Shown piece after piece: positions 43,484 to 56,342 of a stretch of 64,000 nucleotides of DNA. This DNA is from Cryptomeria japonica. Lineage: Eukaryota; Streptophyta; Pinopsida; Cupressales; Cupressaceae. The notes under the pieces are model-generated. The model did not search any database. It worked only from the letters and a program-made list of their open reading frames with translations, and was not told the DNA's origin. How positions within the stretch are numbered: position 1 is the first letter of the stretch; every line of letters starts with the position of its first letter. The stretch covers positions 243,039,924 to 243,103,923 of the forward strand of contig NC_081409.1 of assembly GCF_030272615.1 (NCBI RefSeq). The letters are read 5' to 3'. The translations under genes were made by a program, and so were the position numbers.

Positions 43484-46464
43484 TTTGGTGAACCCAACAT
43501 GAAACATTCTGACCTTTGATTTTGTTTTGATATGTTTTGCAGATTCGTACGGACATAGGAAATTGGACATCGCAATCGCATACGCAGAAATTCGCAATTG
43601 CTCATATCATATTAGAATCGCCCTAACAACATGTCACAATTGATCACATATGATGTCACAATTGCCTAAACAGATTGCAATTTCCCTAAAAGATTGATAA
43701 TTAAAAAATTCTTGTGTCGTTTTTGCATGATTTTGTATTACGCATCTAACCCTGATTTTTTATTGAATTATGGAAAATTTCATTTCTGCATATAAAATGT
43801 TTCTAATTCAATGGCAGGAAAGGTGACATTCCAAATTTCATGTGCAAGGAAGGCAAAGCAAAATAGGAGACAACAAAAAAGTTATTAGAAACTTCTAAAG
43901 GCTGAAAATGAGCTCCGTGAAATCAAAGAAAGAGAGGAGATCACTCAGTATCACAGAACCATCCATCACTTTCTAACCAAGTACAAGTTCTTTGATGAAA
44001 TTGATGTGTTGGCTCGCATAGTGTGGAACAACATCGTTGCAGAATAACTCTTCTATCTTCTGTCTTTTCCTTTTGTTTTTCTGTTAAAAGTCCGAAAATA
44101 AAAAAATAAAAATTCAATTTTTTTTCTTTAGAAGTCCCAATTGCTATCACATCACAATTGATTAGTCATCATGTCACAATTACTTACACAATAATTCATA
44201 ATTGATGGTTCATCATGTCACATTTGATTAGTAGGTTAGTTGCATTTGATAAATTTAGTTTCTTGTTTTATTACAGTTTTGGATTTTACTAGAATACCTC
44301 TCCGTCCGTGAAAAGACAGAACTCTGTAACCTGCAAATTAGGCTGGATAGCCCACCGTGTGTTGTGTAACATTATTATTTTTTGCAGGGGTAGCTCAGAA
44401 ACACTTCTTTTTGGTGCTTTAATAAAGAACATAACAAATTTCATCATTACTATACTGGTTAAAATGAACACCATGTTTGTGTGGAGCAACATCTCCACTT
44501 AGAATAGAAAATCATTGCAATGAAGGGATAAAAAGAACCTTATCTTTGGTGTATTATAAGGGATTATGCTCTCCCCTTCAATGGGTGATAAAAAAGCCAG
44601 ACTCTCTTTTTTAATGTTTTCCTTTATTTTATGCAATTAAATCCTTTAGAAGGTCTGCCCTCTCGAGTTGCCCTTAGGACACCATTAAGGTCAGTGAGAG
44701 GGGAACAACCTAAGTGGCCAACGGCTAAAGCCAAGTAATCCAAGCCACTATAATCAAATGTGTATGTGATGAGAATCATGTACGACAAGTGTTATATGCT
44801 ATCACAATGACGTTATGCCTCCCTCAGTGCCTATACGGTGAGTTAAAATCTATAGAGCATAACCTCTATAGATTGGGAGACCTCCCTCAACGGAGTGTAA
44901 AACACTGCTGATTGTGACCACTCGAATGGAACCCTGTCTAAATGCCTTAGAAATTAGAAGCCAAGTCAAGTCAGTAACCAGACACTTATTTTATCACAGT
45001 GCAAGGGTGGGGAAGCATCTACCCCCAAGACACTCACCATAAATCTCCTAGGATAACAGACCAATTGAGGAGCAATCTTCTTTGGTCTAATTTCTGGAAA
45101 AAGGCAAAAAAAGGGGCGTACCCTAGGGTGTCACGACTGTTTGAGCTGATGAAGTATCAAGATGTGGCATGTGATAATACTTGTGACCTTTTGACATTAG
45201 GAGAGTTTGTCTGATATCGAATTGCCCAAATACAACGAAAACAAAATGGGATCTTGAAAAAGATTCCAACATTCATGGAAATTTGAAAAACTTTCCTAAA
45301 CAATTGCTATATTCATGGTTTTATTCTTTTTTGATGTGACTGTTGTGCTCTTTTCTATACTTCAACAAATTCCAAAATATTGCAAGATTCAAATCAAAAC
45401 AAAGTCAAGAGTTTCAGTGTTCAACAAGGTCAAAAACTTCAACAAGAAAAACAAGTGCCAACAACAAAACCAACGTCAAAACCAAACCTTTTTACACAAA
45501 TTCAAAGATGATGAAAATGTTACTTTCAAGTGATCATAGGTCCTAGGTACTCAATTCATGTAGAAGTCCCATTAGAGTCATCACACAAAGTCCTCACATA
45601 AGTCATTTCACCAAAAATACCTTAAGATTAGTATCATGTCAGATTATAGGAATCATACCTAAGTCCATGGGTATTAGATGAGATGGAGAATTCCCATTTG
45701 AACAACCAAATCTTGGACTAAACACTGACCAATTACAAATAATTGATGGTTTAGATAACCTCACTTGGGAGTTAAGAGTCAATCGTGCCCAATATGACAC
45801 AGTTGAGGCCATCATAGATGATGAAATCCAAAAGCCTATTTGCCTTGATGAGAAACTAAGGAAAAAGATACAAAGAGCAGCTAAAAAAGAAGCCATTAGA
45901 CAATTGGTAGAGAAAACCATAGCAACATTCCTCAAGCCGTGTTAGAAAAAGAAAAAGTGTCCATCATCTTAGGTATCATTCATTCATTCTTAGAGTTTGC
46001 ATTGTCTGTTTAGTAATATTCAAACACATGGGTCTAAAAGGAAATGATCAATTCCCATTTGAACAACCAAATCTTGGGGCAAACAAAACTCAATTAGAAA
46101 TAATTGACGATTTAAATACCCTTGTTGAAGAATTAATAATTGATCAAAACCAATGTGACATAGTCTAGGCCGTCATAGATGAAGAAATTTGAAAATCAGT
46201 ACAGATAGACATAGACCTAGAAAACTGAATTAAAGAAGAGGCGAAATTTGAAGCTTTTAGGCAATACGCTAAAAATCTTGTGTCCGAAATTCAAAATCCT
46301 AGATAGAAATTCATCATCATAGATCACGTTGTCTGCATTTTAGGGTGTCATAGAAACATATTTAGTTGCATTTAACCAAGTCTTGCATACACATCTTAGA
46401 GAGTCAAGATCACTTCAAAGCAATATTCATGCCATTAACACGTGCTTAGAAGGCAAAAAATCAA
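43484..46464 (+). other. Long 5' leader of element B
   Basis: About 3 kb with no clear gene. The part at 43560-43700 and 44140-44240 has repeated CACAATTG, CGCAATTG and CATGTCACAATTG motifs. The part at 44640-45080 shares blocks with the leader of element F (GTGAGAGGGGAACAACCTAAGTGG, ATGCCTTAGAAATTAGAAG, CAGTGCAAGGGTGG, ACACTCACCATAAA). At 45640-45940 and 46040-46290 two related segments (beginning CCCATTTGAACAACCAAATCTTGG in each, about 350 bp apart) form an imperfect direct repeat. Confidence 0.6.
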
Positions 46465-48466
46465 ATGGATCCTAACAATGACCACTTGGTCAACCCAACA
46501 TGGAATATGGATCTATCCACACAACAAAAAATACAGGGTTACACACCCACAGCAATGTCAACAAACACAAACAAGATGCCTTCCCTTGATGAAATATGAC
46601 ATAATTTGACAAAGGAAGAGCTTGAAGCAGCCCAACAAGACCCCGCAACATTAATGATCCTCAACGCTCTCATTAATAGTGACAGAGATAGGTATCTCAC
46701 TCTCTTAGTACAAAATGGGCCCAAACTACCGCCAGGGGTAGATATTTCAACAATACTGCCACAAGGTATGACATTAAGCCAGAATATACCTCAAATACCC
46801 GTTACAACACAAACACAAGCAACAATTGCTACAACAACACAAGGTATGTCTCAAAATGCAAATATGGTTACAACCTCAATACAATCAATAGTGACACCAC
46901 CAAGTGCCAATCTTACAACATGGGCAACGCCACATATGACCCTACAAGTTCCAATATCTCACACCACTACCTTGGCAAATATAACTCAACCAACAGTCTC
47001 AGTTGGTTCCTCCTACAATAGTCAAAATGTGAATCCAGGGATAACAAGATTGGCTCAGCCAAACACTACTCCGCAATTTGCATACTTCACACCGCCTGCT
47101 GAGACTTATGGGACACAGTTACCTGATTTATCTACATTTCAACAAGCCCAAAGGTACTCAAATACTATTCCTTTTGTAGGCAATATTCATCAAGTCAACA
47201 CACCAATAACCCAAACAGAACTTCTGACTCAACAAATGGAGAAACTAAAAAAGTAGATGACCAGTATATAAGCGGGGAAAAATAAAAAGATCTATACCAT
47301 GGAAGATCTCTGTCCTTATCCTTTTGATAGAAAATCATACATGCCACCTTTTCCCCCACATTTTGAAATGCCAAAATTTGACAAATATAGAGGGAAAGGA
47401 GATCCTCGAGATCATATAAGAGAATTCTTCATGACATGCATCGAAGTAGCTCACAATGATACATACTTGATGAGACTATTTTCAAAGAGCTTGGGAGGGA
47501 CAACACTAGAATGGTTTTCACACCTTCCGCCAAAAATTACTTCATGGGGATAATTAGCTGAGTTGTTTATATCCAACTTTGCCTTCAACATAGAAAATCC
47601 AATCACATTAATGGATTTATGTGCAATGAAACAAAAAGAAGGTGAGGCTTTCGCTACATTCTTACAAAGATGGAGAGGCCTATATCGTAGATGCCTCAGT
47701 CACATCCCTGAAGCGGAACAAGTAGACATCTTTAATGAAAATCTTGTGCCTTTGATTAAATATCCATTACAAATGCAATGCCTGAATAATTTCAAAGACA
47801 TAATAGAAAAAGGCATCAAATTTGAGAAAGGCCTATTAGAACAAGGGATATTGAAACACCAAAAGGATAGTGGACCAACGGCCAGCACAAGCAATGAAAG
47901 ACCAAAATTTTGGTCTAGAAACAAAAATGTCACAAACGATGAAGTTGTTGAGACACGTATAGTGAACATAGCTCAACCAGTAATATATTTAGAAGGGCCA
48001 ACTGATAGACAAATGACACCAATGTGCTACGTCAAATAATCCAAGGCCTCCAAGGATAGGTGCACCTAGAAGGAACTTCACACCCCTTGGAGAACCCATT
48101 GAATCAACACTGAAGAAGTTGATACAGAGAAATGTTATAACTTTACCAGAAGCTAGGCCATATGAACCAGGTCCATGTAAGCCTACTTGGTAGAATGACA
48201 ATGACTTCTGTGAATATCACCGTAATAAGGGCCACAAGACAACAACCTGCTACAAATTGAAGAACCTCATCCAAGATCTCATAGATGAAGGTGAGATTAT
48301 AGTGGATAATAAAGCAACAAATATAAATCATACCATTTTCAAAGATCCTTTTGTCAAACATGACAAGGGAAAGGCTTCTAGTTCTAATACACAAGACAAT
48401 ACTACCAATTATACCAATGTAGCATTTGATTATGTCATTAACACACTATCGAAGGACATGAAATGA
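46465..48466 (+). pseudogene. Ty3/gypsy gag with zinc finger (element B)
   Basis: The ATG at 46465 (MDPNNDHLVNPTWNMDL) is in frame with the long stretch at 46606-47256 (LTKEELEAAQQDPATLMILN, LTLLVQNGPKLPPGVD, then a Thr/Gln/Pro-rich region). One stop (about 46600) separates them. After stops near 47254 the core follows: MEDLCPYPFDRKSYMPPFPPHF, MPKFDKYRGKGDPRDHIREF, GGTTLEWFSHLPPK, FATFLQRWRGLYRRC. After a frameshift near 48035 the zinc finger reads FCEYHRNKGHKTTTCYKLKN, then a LIQDLIDEGEI tail. This is the same lineage as F. Gag would form the particle. Confidence 0.93.
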
Positions 48467-48792
48467 TAACTACAATCATAGTGAATCCTAGAAGCAGAGA
48501 TTGTGTCATCATTACAAGAAGATCGAAAGTAACATTACAAGGAGTACAACTGAACCAACCTTCAATAACTAGCAACTATAATATGGTGGATCAATTGAAG
48601 AGAACTCCAGCCCAAATTTCATTATTTGAGTTGTTGCGCATATCACTAGCCCATAAAGCAATCCTAGATAAAGCCTTACAAGATTCGATTGTTGCTAGAG
48701 ACATTGATGAGAACAAATTTCAATCAATGGTGGGAGACTTCTCAGCCTCAAAGGTCACATTCACTGAATAAGATGTTCCTGCAAACTGACTC

Positions 48793-49200
48793 ATGCATAA
48801 TGATCCGTTGCAGTTAGAAGCTTTCATTGACCGAAAAAAGGTTCGAAGAGTACTAATAGATGGTGGCGCAAGCCTCAACATTTTCACTCTACATTTGATC
48901 AAAGTTCTGGGAAATTCTCAACATTGTATTGACCCTACTAAGAGAATCAATATAAAAGCCTGTGACGATGAGGAGCACCCTTCCAAAGGTATGGTGACAT
49001 TACCAGTAAAAGTGGGACCGGCTACAACAAATATCACCTTCCAAGTACTAGATTGAGAACTGGGGTACAATATGCTGTTAGGTCACCCATGGATACATAC
49101 AATGCAAGAAGTACCATCAAATTTTCACCAATGTTTAAAGTTCCCATATAATGGTATAGAGATCACTGTCCATGGTGACCCAAACCCTTTTAAATATTGT
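48793..49200 (+). pseudogene. Aspartic protease of element B
   Basis: RRVLIDGGASLNIFTLHLIK holds an intact D-G-G active site. Then come IKACDDEEHPSKGMVTLPVKV and FQVLD, a TGA at about 49054, then LGYNMLLGHPWIHTM and CLKFPYNGIEITVHGDPNPFK. It is one stop away from a complete domain. It matures Gag-Pol in the particle. Confidence 0.9.
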
Positions 49201-50640
49201 AATCATTTAAGGGCAAGCTTATACTATTAGGTACCAAACAATCAGGAAGCTCCTATTCACCTACAAATGGAAACATTATCAATTAAAGAAACAGAGACAA
49301 ATACACCAACTACATCTTCTTTGCATATTAAAGAAGTTGGTTTTGGAGAATATTTTATTTCAAACACATTAGATGGAAAACAATCATCATTTTCTCCAAG
49401 GTCCTTTGGGAAGCCTTAGAACACAACAATGAAGCAAGATAAAGGCAAAGAAATAGTAAAGTATTTAGATTCTTGTTCCTTCATTAGATGGAGAGATCTA
49501 CAAGAAGAATCTTTAAATGAAGATATTGATCACTGGATATATAGAGAGGAGGATGACATGGTAGTACCCAGGATACCTCTACATCAATATGGAAACAACT
49601 TCAAGATGTTACAAAAACACGGATATGATGGCACCACATGATTAGGGCTACAAAAGCAAGGAATATTAGAACCTGCTTTGCCAAATGAAAACCCAAAGAA
49701 TAAAGTATTGGGATATAAATATGTGCCACCAATTACAAAAGCTAGACAACGAACATTGGATATATTAAACAAGCCAAAGGTACCCTCAGATTTCATACCT
49801 ATAAGCCAGATGGATTTCTTTACACCTTAGAAAAGAAAGAAACTACCAACATCTCCTATCACAAAATCAGATGGTGAAGACATGAGGCAACTTATGCAAG
49901 AACCTAACATAGAGACAACCAACAGTACAATACCTAAATCACCTGTGCAAGCAAACATGGCAACAAATATAAGCTTAACACCAACAGATGAACCAAATCC
50001 TTGGTTATTGTCAATAATCTTTCCAAGAGAAACAACTTCAACACCTCCATTTGAATCAGATGAAGAAATACTACAAAGAGTAATACCAGGCTTAAGAAGG
50101 GTATCCACAATGCAAAGGAAGCCTACTCATTTACCATAATAAGAGCAGATAAGTGATACATAATCAGAAAGTGAAATGTACATAGAAAGCATCACAGATT
50201 CTCATGGCTATGAATTTCCATCTGACAATGAAGACAACTCATCACCAATATATGATGAAGAAACAACCGATCATAATCAAGTATGCATGATATCTGGATC
50301 ATCTAAAATGACAAGAGACAAAGATCTACCCCTCATACATCCATGTTTGATTGACTGGGGGCAAGAAGGAGAGCCACAATTAGATTGGTTCCAAATTGAT
50401 GAAGCTATAGCAAAATTCTTAGGTGCAAGGGATGGATTCCCTTATAATGATCACAAAGCTGACTATGCAGTAGATCTAGACATAACTACATATCTTGGAG
50501 AGGCAATCTCTTCTCTTAATCATGACAATGATGATAAAGTTTAACACATAATAGATGCCCTACCTGTTGGTAAAGAACAATCAACATTACTAGTAGAAGA
50601 AACCGAGGAAATCAACATCAACGATGCTGAGAAGGTTCAT
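49201..50640 (+). pseudogene. Protease-RT linker with G-patch-like block (element B)
   Basis: Acidic, Ser/Thr-rich linker in several pieces. A glycine-rich block (FKMLQKHGYDGTT, stop, LGLQKQGILEPALPN, 49590-49680) matches the G-patch-like block of element F. Later pieces (49882-50139, 50176-50544) are low-complexity acidic text. DWFQIDEAIAKFLG near 50390 is typical of the linker just before RT in this lineage. Confidence 0.75.
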
Positions 50641-51041
50641 AACATTCACCTGGCAAAATCCCTCGATCTAGTGGAAAAAGATAAATTTATCAACTTCTTC
50701 AAGCAAAGACCCATCAATTTTGCATGGTCTTATGCAGATGTGCCTGGATTAGACTCAGAATTAGTCTTACATCACTTGCCTTCACTCCCAAGGGTAAAGC
50801 CATACAAACAAAAGCTTAGGAAAATGCACCCTCACATAGCCTTGTTAGTCAAATTGAGTTACAAAAATTGTTAGATGTGGGTTTCATCAGACCTATAGAC
50901 TATGTTGAATGGATTTCAAATTTAGGTTTGTTTTTCATAACGAAAGTAATTGGAAATGGCGCTTATCATTTGCAAACAATGGAGGGAGATTCACTCCCTA
51001 ATCCCATCAACAATATTCACCTAAAAAGATATTACATCTAA
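50641..51041 (+). pseudogene. RT N-terminus fused to integrase C-terminus (element B)
   Basis: The frame at 50671-50874 reads FINFFKQRPINFAWSYADVP and LDSELVLHHLPSLPRVKPYK, then KLRKMHPHIALLVK, the lead-in to RT. One frameshift (about 50852) precedes KLLDVGFIRPIDYVEWISN. At 50920-50930 RT homology ends and, in the same frame, FFITKVIGNGAYHLQTMEGD and LPNPINNIHLKRYYI follow with a stop at 51038. That is the usual last part of gypsy integrase. RT palm, RNase H and the integrase core, some 3 kb, are missing. Confidence 0.88.
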
Positions 51042-53500
51042 GGGTAGGTTCATTTCAATTCCAGTACTGCATTTGCACATCTCTTTACCACATTGCATTA
51101 TCTCTTCTCACATAGTTGCATCAATAAAATAGGGTGATTGTTATATTCATTCACCTATCTGCACTGAAAGGAACGAAGGTTGTCTCATTTCCTAGATACT
51201 TGTTCATAAAGTATTTCAGAGACCTCTAGTCATTCATCTTCAACATCACGTTGTGATTACGCTTTATCCTTGGTTGGGTAGAAGTTTCACTATCAAGTCT
51301 TGTTATCCAAAATATATCAATTTCTATATCTTACACATTAATCAAAAGCTCTAAGTCATTAAAGATACCTAGTTGGTCATGTGGCCAGTGAAAAATCCAA
51401 TATTCTGCTTGAACGCCGCTGTAATTGTCATACCCAAGTAGGTTTCATTACTTACAAGTCAAGGCAAGAAAATAAAAGAAAAAAGTGTTATGTCTATCTC
51501 AAGACAAAAAAAAATGATATATTACTGAAATATCACGCATATAAATGCGACAAAAAAAGAGAAATCTTGACTATGGGAACATGCAAGTAACTCCATCAGG
51601 GCTATGGACGCTTACTGGAAATGGAGCAATATTTGAGAGATTATAGTGCATAACCTCGTTGGAGACCTAAAGGCTTGCTGGTAGTGAGGCTCTATCTAGG
51701 TTTCTTTTGAAGTCGGAATAACTCACGTAGCTAGCCACATAGGATTCCAAGGGTCTTTAATGGTTATAAGAGTCAAAATAAACTCAAACGCACACACATG
51801 GGAAAAAGAAGATCAAAGTTTCAAGAATTGATGGAGAAGTTTTTCGCACCTCCATTCATAAATCTTGGTTACATAGTGTGTTAAGTTGGATGGTATAAGT
51901 CTTTTGTGAATGGATTGAACTCTTATCTCTGAAATGTTTCACACCTTTAATCCAATTAGTGCATTTCAAAATGAAAGACACACACACTCATCCTTGTTTG
52001 AATACAAACTGCATTTTTGTCATGCATCTTGCATTAGCATAACTCATATCAAAAACTCATTGTCTCCATCACATTATGCATCATCATGTAAGGTCTACAT
52101 ACTTGGGGGCATAATTGAAAAAATCCTAAACATTCGAAAAATGATCCTGAAAAAATAAAATAAAATTTGAAAAATGATCTTGAAAAAAATAAAAAATATT
52201 CAAAAAATGATCCTGAAAAAATCCTAAACATTTAAAAATGATCTGAAAAAATCCTAAACATTTAAAAATGATTTGAAAAAATTAAAAATCATAAAACATC
52301 AAAATCACAACAAAAACATTCAAATACAATCCTGAAAAAAGAACAAAAACATTGAGAAAATACCAAGAATTCTAAACATCGGAAAAGCTCTTTGAGAACA
52401 AAAACAAACAAAAAAACCAATTGTAAAACTTGCAATAAATTGTCTTGCAAGAATCAAACACCCCAAAAGATGTCCAGCAAACACTTCACACGAAGTTAAC
52501 AAAGGATACAATTAGCTTTTCAAAACGCCTGCAATCACACTGATCAACAGTCTAATCTATCAATTTATCAAACTATCAAAGTGATCAACATATTGTCTTA
52601 AACATAATTGGTACACTCGAAACTAGATAGATCGGTCTTATACGGGTTCCAAAACTTATGAAACCAAACATTATCAAAATCACACCAAAAATATCAAAGC
52701 AAAGGCACAGTCAGTCTCATTGCTGAGTTTTGTCTATTTTGGTTGACTCTTTTTATCAAATTGGCGAAGATCATTGCTTTTAGCTACTCAAGGATGTCCA
52801 AAAGTGACTAGAGGAGCCATGATGGGCATGATCTTTTTCTTTGTTTGTTGTTTGTGGTTTGAACCGATGAAGTTCTAGGGAAATTTCTCTAGTGGGTGTC
52901 TGTGATAGGAACATTCAAATTGTGAATGCCACACATACCTCGACCCCTAGTGTAATTCCCAGAATGGAGGGTTCATTCCTTGTCTGTTACGTGTTTGTTT
53001 CTTTGCAATGAGATATCTATACATCTTGGTTCCTTATACCCTGGTGTAATAAGCTCCATTGTTATATAATAAGGCTCAATGATGACAATGCATTGCACCA
53101 CAAATAAAATAATGAAGACTTCCTCATCAAAATTTATATCATATCATCCATTATAACATGAAAATCTAGCTTCCAAAGATGGATTCAATTGATTGATTAT
53201 CGTTTCTATGTCTAACAATTAACAATTCTTCTAAGATATTCAACATGTATTTTGACACGCAAAAATATATAAGCATCATCACATTGCAAGTTCATTACCA
53301 TTTCATACTCATAATAAATTTTTTATCAACCATTATGCATCACAACATAAAGCTACATCAAATCACTGCATGATATCACATTCATATTGCATTCATCATC
53401 ACAACAAAAAATTGCATGAAGTTCACAATCAAAAACTCATCAAGAACGCATATCATATATATATCATATAAAAATCTATCAAAATACATCCTATCTACGT
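51042..53500 (+). other. 3' region of element B without recognised genes
   Basis: AT-rich, with only short unrecognised frames. A tandem repeat lies at 52105-52290. The rest may be the former 3' UTR of element B. Confidence 0.5.
52105..52290. repeat. Tandem repeat with AAAAATGATCCTGAAAAAAT core
   Basis: Five or six degenerate units built of CCTAAACATT, AAAAATGATC and TGAAAAAAT, about 31-38 bp each. The last two full units (52218-52280) are nearly identical. Confidence 0.8.
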
Positions 53501-53529
53501 CATCAAAATCAACACCCAATCTCTCAACC

Positions 53530-55986
53530 TATACTGCCTCTATCAGTAGGTGCATCTTGACTAGCTCCAGCCTATCCCAATGGCGCTCTGGGTGGACCCA
53601 TCACTCCCCCAGTGCTAGTCTGTTGAGAGGTAGATCTACTTGATCTTCTCCCCATAAAAGCACTAAAACTAGGTTCCCTCTGATCCTCAGGAATAGCTCT
53701 CTCATAAGCCTGCCGATAATAAATAGCCTCCTGTGCAACAGCAAAATATCTATCTGCCTGTCTACGAGCCTCTGTCACTAGCCCAAATAACTGATCATAT
53801 GCATCCATGGTGATCTAAGTTCGCCTAACTGCCTCATCCCTCTCTCGCTGTATCGATCTCTATTAGCAGCTATCTAATCCCTCTCAACAGTCAAATCTTC
53901 CATCGCATGTCGATACTAATCCTTATCCTCCATCTATCACTACTGCAAAGTAACGACCAAATCCTCCAAATGCCTAACATGATCTCTCAATCCCTCCTCA
54001 TCTCCTCTATCCACACCTACAAACGCTGCAGCCTGGGGCATCTCCACATCATAACCATTATTCTCGCCCTCATCTCCATCGCTGCTCGATGACCCTGATC
54101 TTGACATCACTATCATCATAACTTCTCATGGATGCAGTCTCTCCACCAATATCCACATCCTCCCTATCACTATCCACCTGCCCTACGACCGCTGCTATCA
54201 GATCTATACCTCCTCCACCTCCACCTCCTCCACCTCTACCTTCTCCAACCCTACCTCCTCCACATCTACCTCCTCTACCTCTAACTCCTCCACCCCTATC
54301 CTCTCCACCTCTCCCTTTGGGACCCCTACCATGTCTAATTTGCTAAGCACCAATCAGAATTGTCGAATCTGTGAAAGGTATAGGCCTATGATGTATCCAC
54401 CGTACACAATACTGCATTGTGGACCTTGGATCCGCTACACCAAGCCACCATCCCCACAAAACAGGAGCAAGAGCATCAAACTCAACAATAGCAACATGAG
54501 GTTGAAAACAAGCACCTCAATCACCAACCTCTCGAGTAGTGCGAGCAAAATAAGTTGTCACATCTGGAATACCCTATACTTCCCCAAACTGTCTGAGCAC
54601 ACGACTAGGAAGATGCATATCAATAACCCCTGTGATTACCAGCATATCGACCAATAAGATATCTCTATTGTCGATAAAAAGGAAGATGCTAAGAATCATC
54701 AGTCCAACCAGGACAAGTAAGATAAGGTCTCCATGAGAAGTACTGTAAGATATTAATTTGATGACACCAATACAAGATGTTACCCAATGCCCTATGCCTC
54801 ACACCAACAATATATCCATAAGCATATGGCTGATCTGACTCTAAATCTATACGTAACGTAGGATGAAAAATAGCAATGTTTTCCTTAAGCCCACGTCTGA
54901 AGCAAAGTAATACCACATCCAATTGATTTCTATTGCAAGTAAACAACCCCATGCATCTGATGATACAAAGTCACAAGATGACAAGGACCCTAAGAAAACA
55001 CACATCTATCAATAATCATATCATGTATAACACGTCCCCATCCAACAGGAAAACCATGGGCACGTCTATCAGGAATCAATAATCCAGCAATAGTACAAGC
55101 AAGCACAACGGTGAGATCATCATAATCAAAATCATCCCAATGAATATCATAACGACCATGGATATGTAGATCCTGCTCCTCACACTTGAACAATGTACAC
55201 AAAACTAAAATACCATCATCACGATCAAAAGTAACTCGCCTACTATATATTAGAATGTGTAAAATACGCCACACATCCTCAAGTGTGATAGACGCCTCAC
55301 CAGTCGGTAGATGAAAAGAACATGTCTCTAAATGCCACCACTCAACTAAAGTAGTAATCATAGCCCTGTTGGTCATAACCTTAGGCAAATGCGCAATATA
55401 ATATAATCCAACCTGTCATAACCAAGCAGTATCCTTTGCATCCAACTCATGATATCGATCAAGACTATCTGACCGTGTCTGCCTAGCCAGAAATATGGGA
55501 TAATGCGCCTGCATTTGGAAAATATAAAAATGAGTCAACTACGTCATCAAAACTATCAGGACGCATAAACTGAAGAAAGAAAGACCTTTATTATCTATTA
55601 TGATTCAATATTATCATATACGAAGCAAAATAAGTAAATGTGACATATTTATGCCAAATGCGACACGATATAATCATATGCGATACAAGACATTCAATTG
55701 CGATACAATTTTGTCAAGTGTAACATAAAGTTAACAACTGCGACATAAAATATGAAATGTGACTCGTTAAACTCAATTACGACATAATAAAGTCAATTGC
55801 GGCAATATCAATACTTAATTGTGACATACATGAAAAATGACACACCAAAAAACAATTAAAAATTTGCAAAATACAGACAAAAAACAAGCAGAAAGTCAGG
55901 CAACTCACCATGCCACCAGTGTCGGGAGGTCTCTAATAAGATCGCACTCGCTCAGATAAATGTAGCCTCGCTCTATGACCTGCCAT
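53530..55986 (-). pseudogene. Plant mobile domain (PMD, MAIN-like) pseudogene, antisense within element B
   Basis: On the minus strand a start at 55986 (MAGHRARLHLSERVRSY) gives a 26-codon first exon. A consensus donor (ATG|GTGAGT, 55909/55908) and acceptor (AAATGCAG|GC, 55509/55508) remove a 400-bp intron and keep frame. Exon 2 holds AHYPIFLARQTRSDSLDRYH, LVEWWHLETCSFHLPTGEAS, ITLEDVWRILHILIY, VVLACTIAGLLIPDRRAHGF and PVGWGRVIHDMIID, the plant mobile domain. Farther on are LGNILYWCHQINILQYFSWRPYL (54790-54715), a Gly/Arg-rich run (54345-54195) and a Gln/Ala/Arg-rich end (AYDQLFGLVTEARRQADRYF, 53800). PMD proteins include MAIN/MAIL and many transposon-borne copies. Several stops break it. It lies opposite to gag-pol, between pol and the 3' LTR. 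Confidence 0.85.
55509..55908 (-). other. Predicted intron of the PMD pseudogene, with iterated short motif
   Basis: Bounded by GTGAGT and TGCAG on the minus strand. The plus strand at 55640-55840 carries about ten copies of TGCGACA-, TGCGATA- or TTGTGACAT-like motifs, spaced 18-26 bp apart, each next to an AAT or CAAT. Confidence 0.6.
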
Positions 55987-56342
55987 TTCGCTCCAAGGAC
56001 GCCTTAAGCTCTAATATCTCTAAGAAATTCTTTTAAAACAAAAAAATACAAATGAGCTCAAACCCATACCAATCCTCAATTTATAAGCTCAAAAATGAGG
56101 GTTTCTTAACATAAACGCTCGTGGACCCCTCCAGCTTCAATGTAGTGTTAGACATAGCAAATGAGATCGAAACTCTTTCAAACTTCATATTATCACTATC
56201 TAGCATATTTCCGAAAAATTGGTCTTCGATCCAAAATTTTCCGACCACTTTTTATGAGGGGGCATTATACCCTAGTGTCACCGGGGCATACTGGGGTAGT
56301 TTTTCTTTTCATTTTCATTGAAACAATGTTGTTTCGACATTG
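55987..56342 (+). other. Short non-coding stretch between the PMD start and the PPT of B
   Basis: No gene. A minus-strand promoter for the PMD gene would lie here, but I see no clear TATA box in the right place. Confidence 0.35.

Noticed and set aside
54128-54346. Plus-strand Pro/Leu-rich ORF with a long proline run
   Set aside because: It is the mirror of the Gly/Arg-rich run of the PMD pseudogene on the minus strand, which has domain support on both sides.
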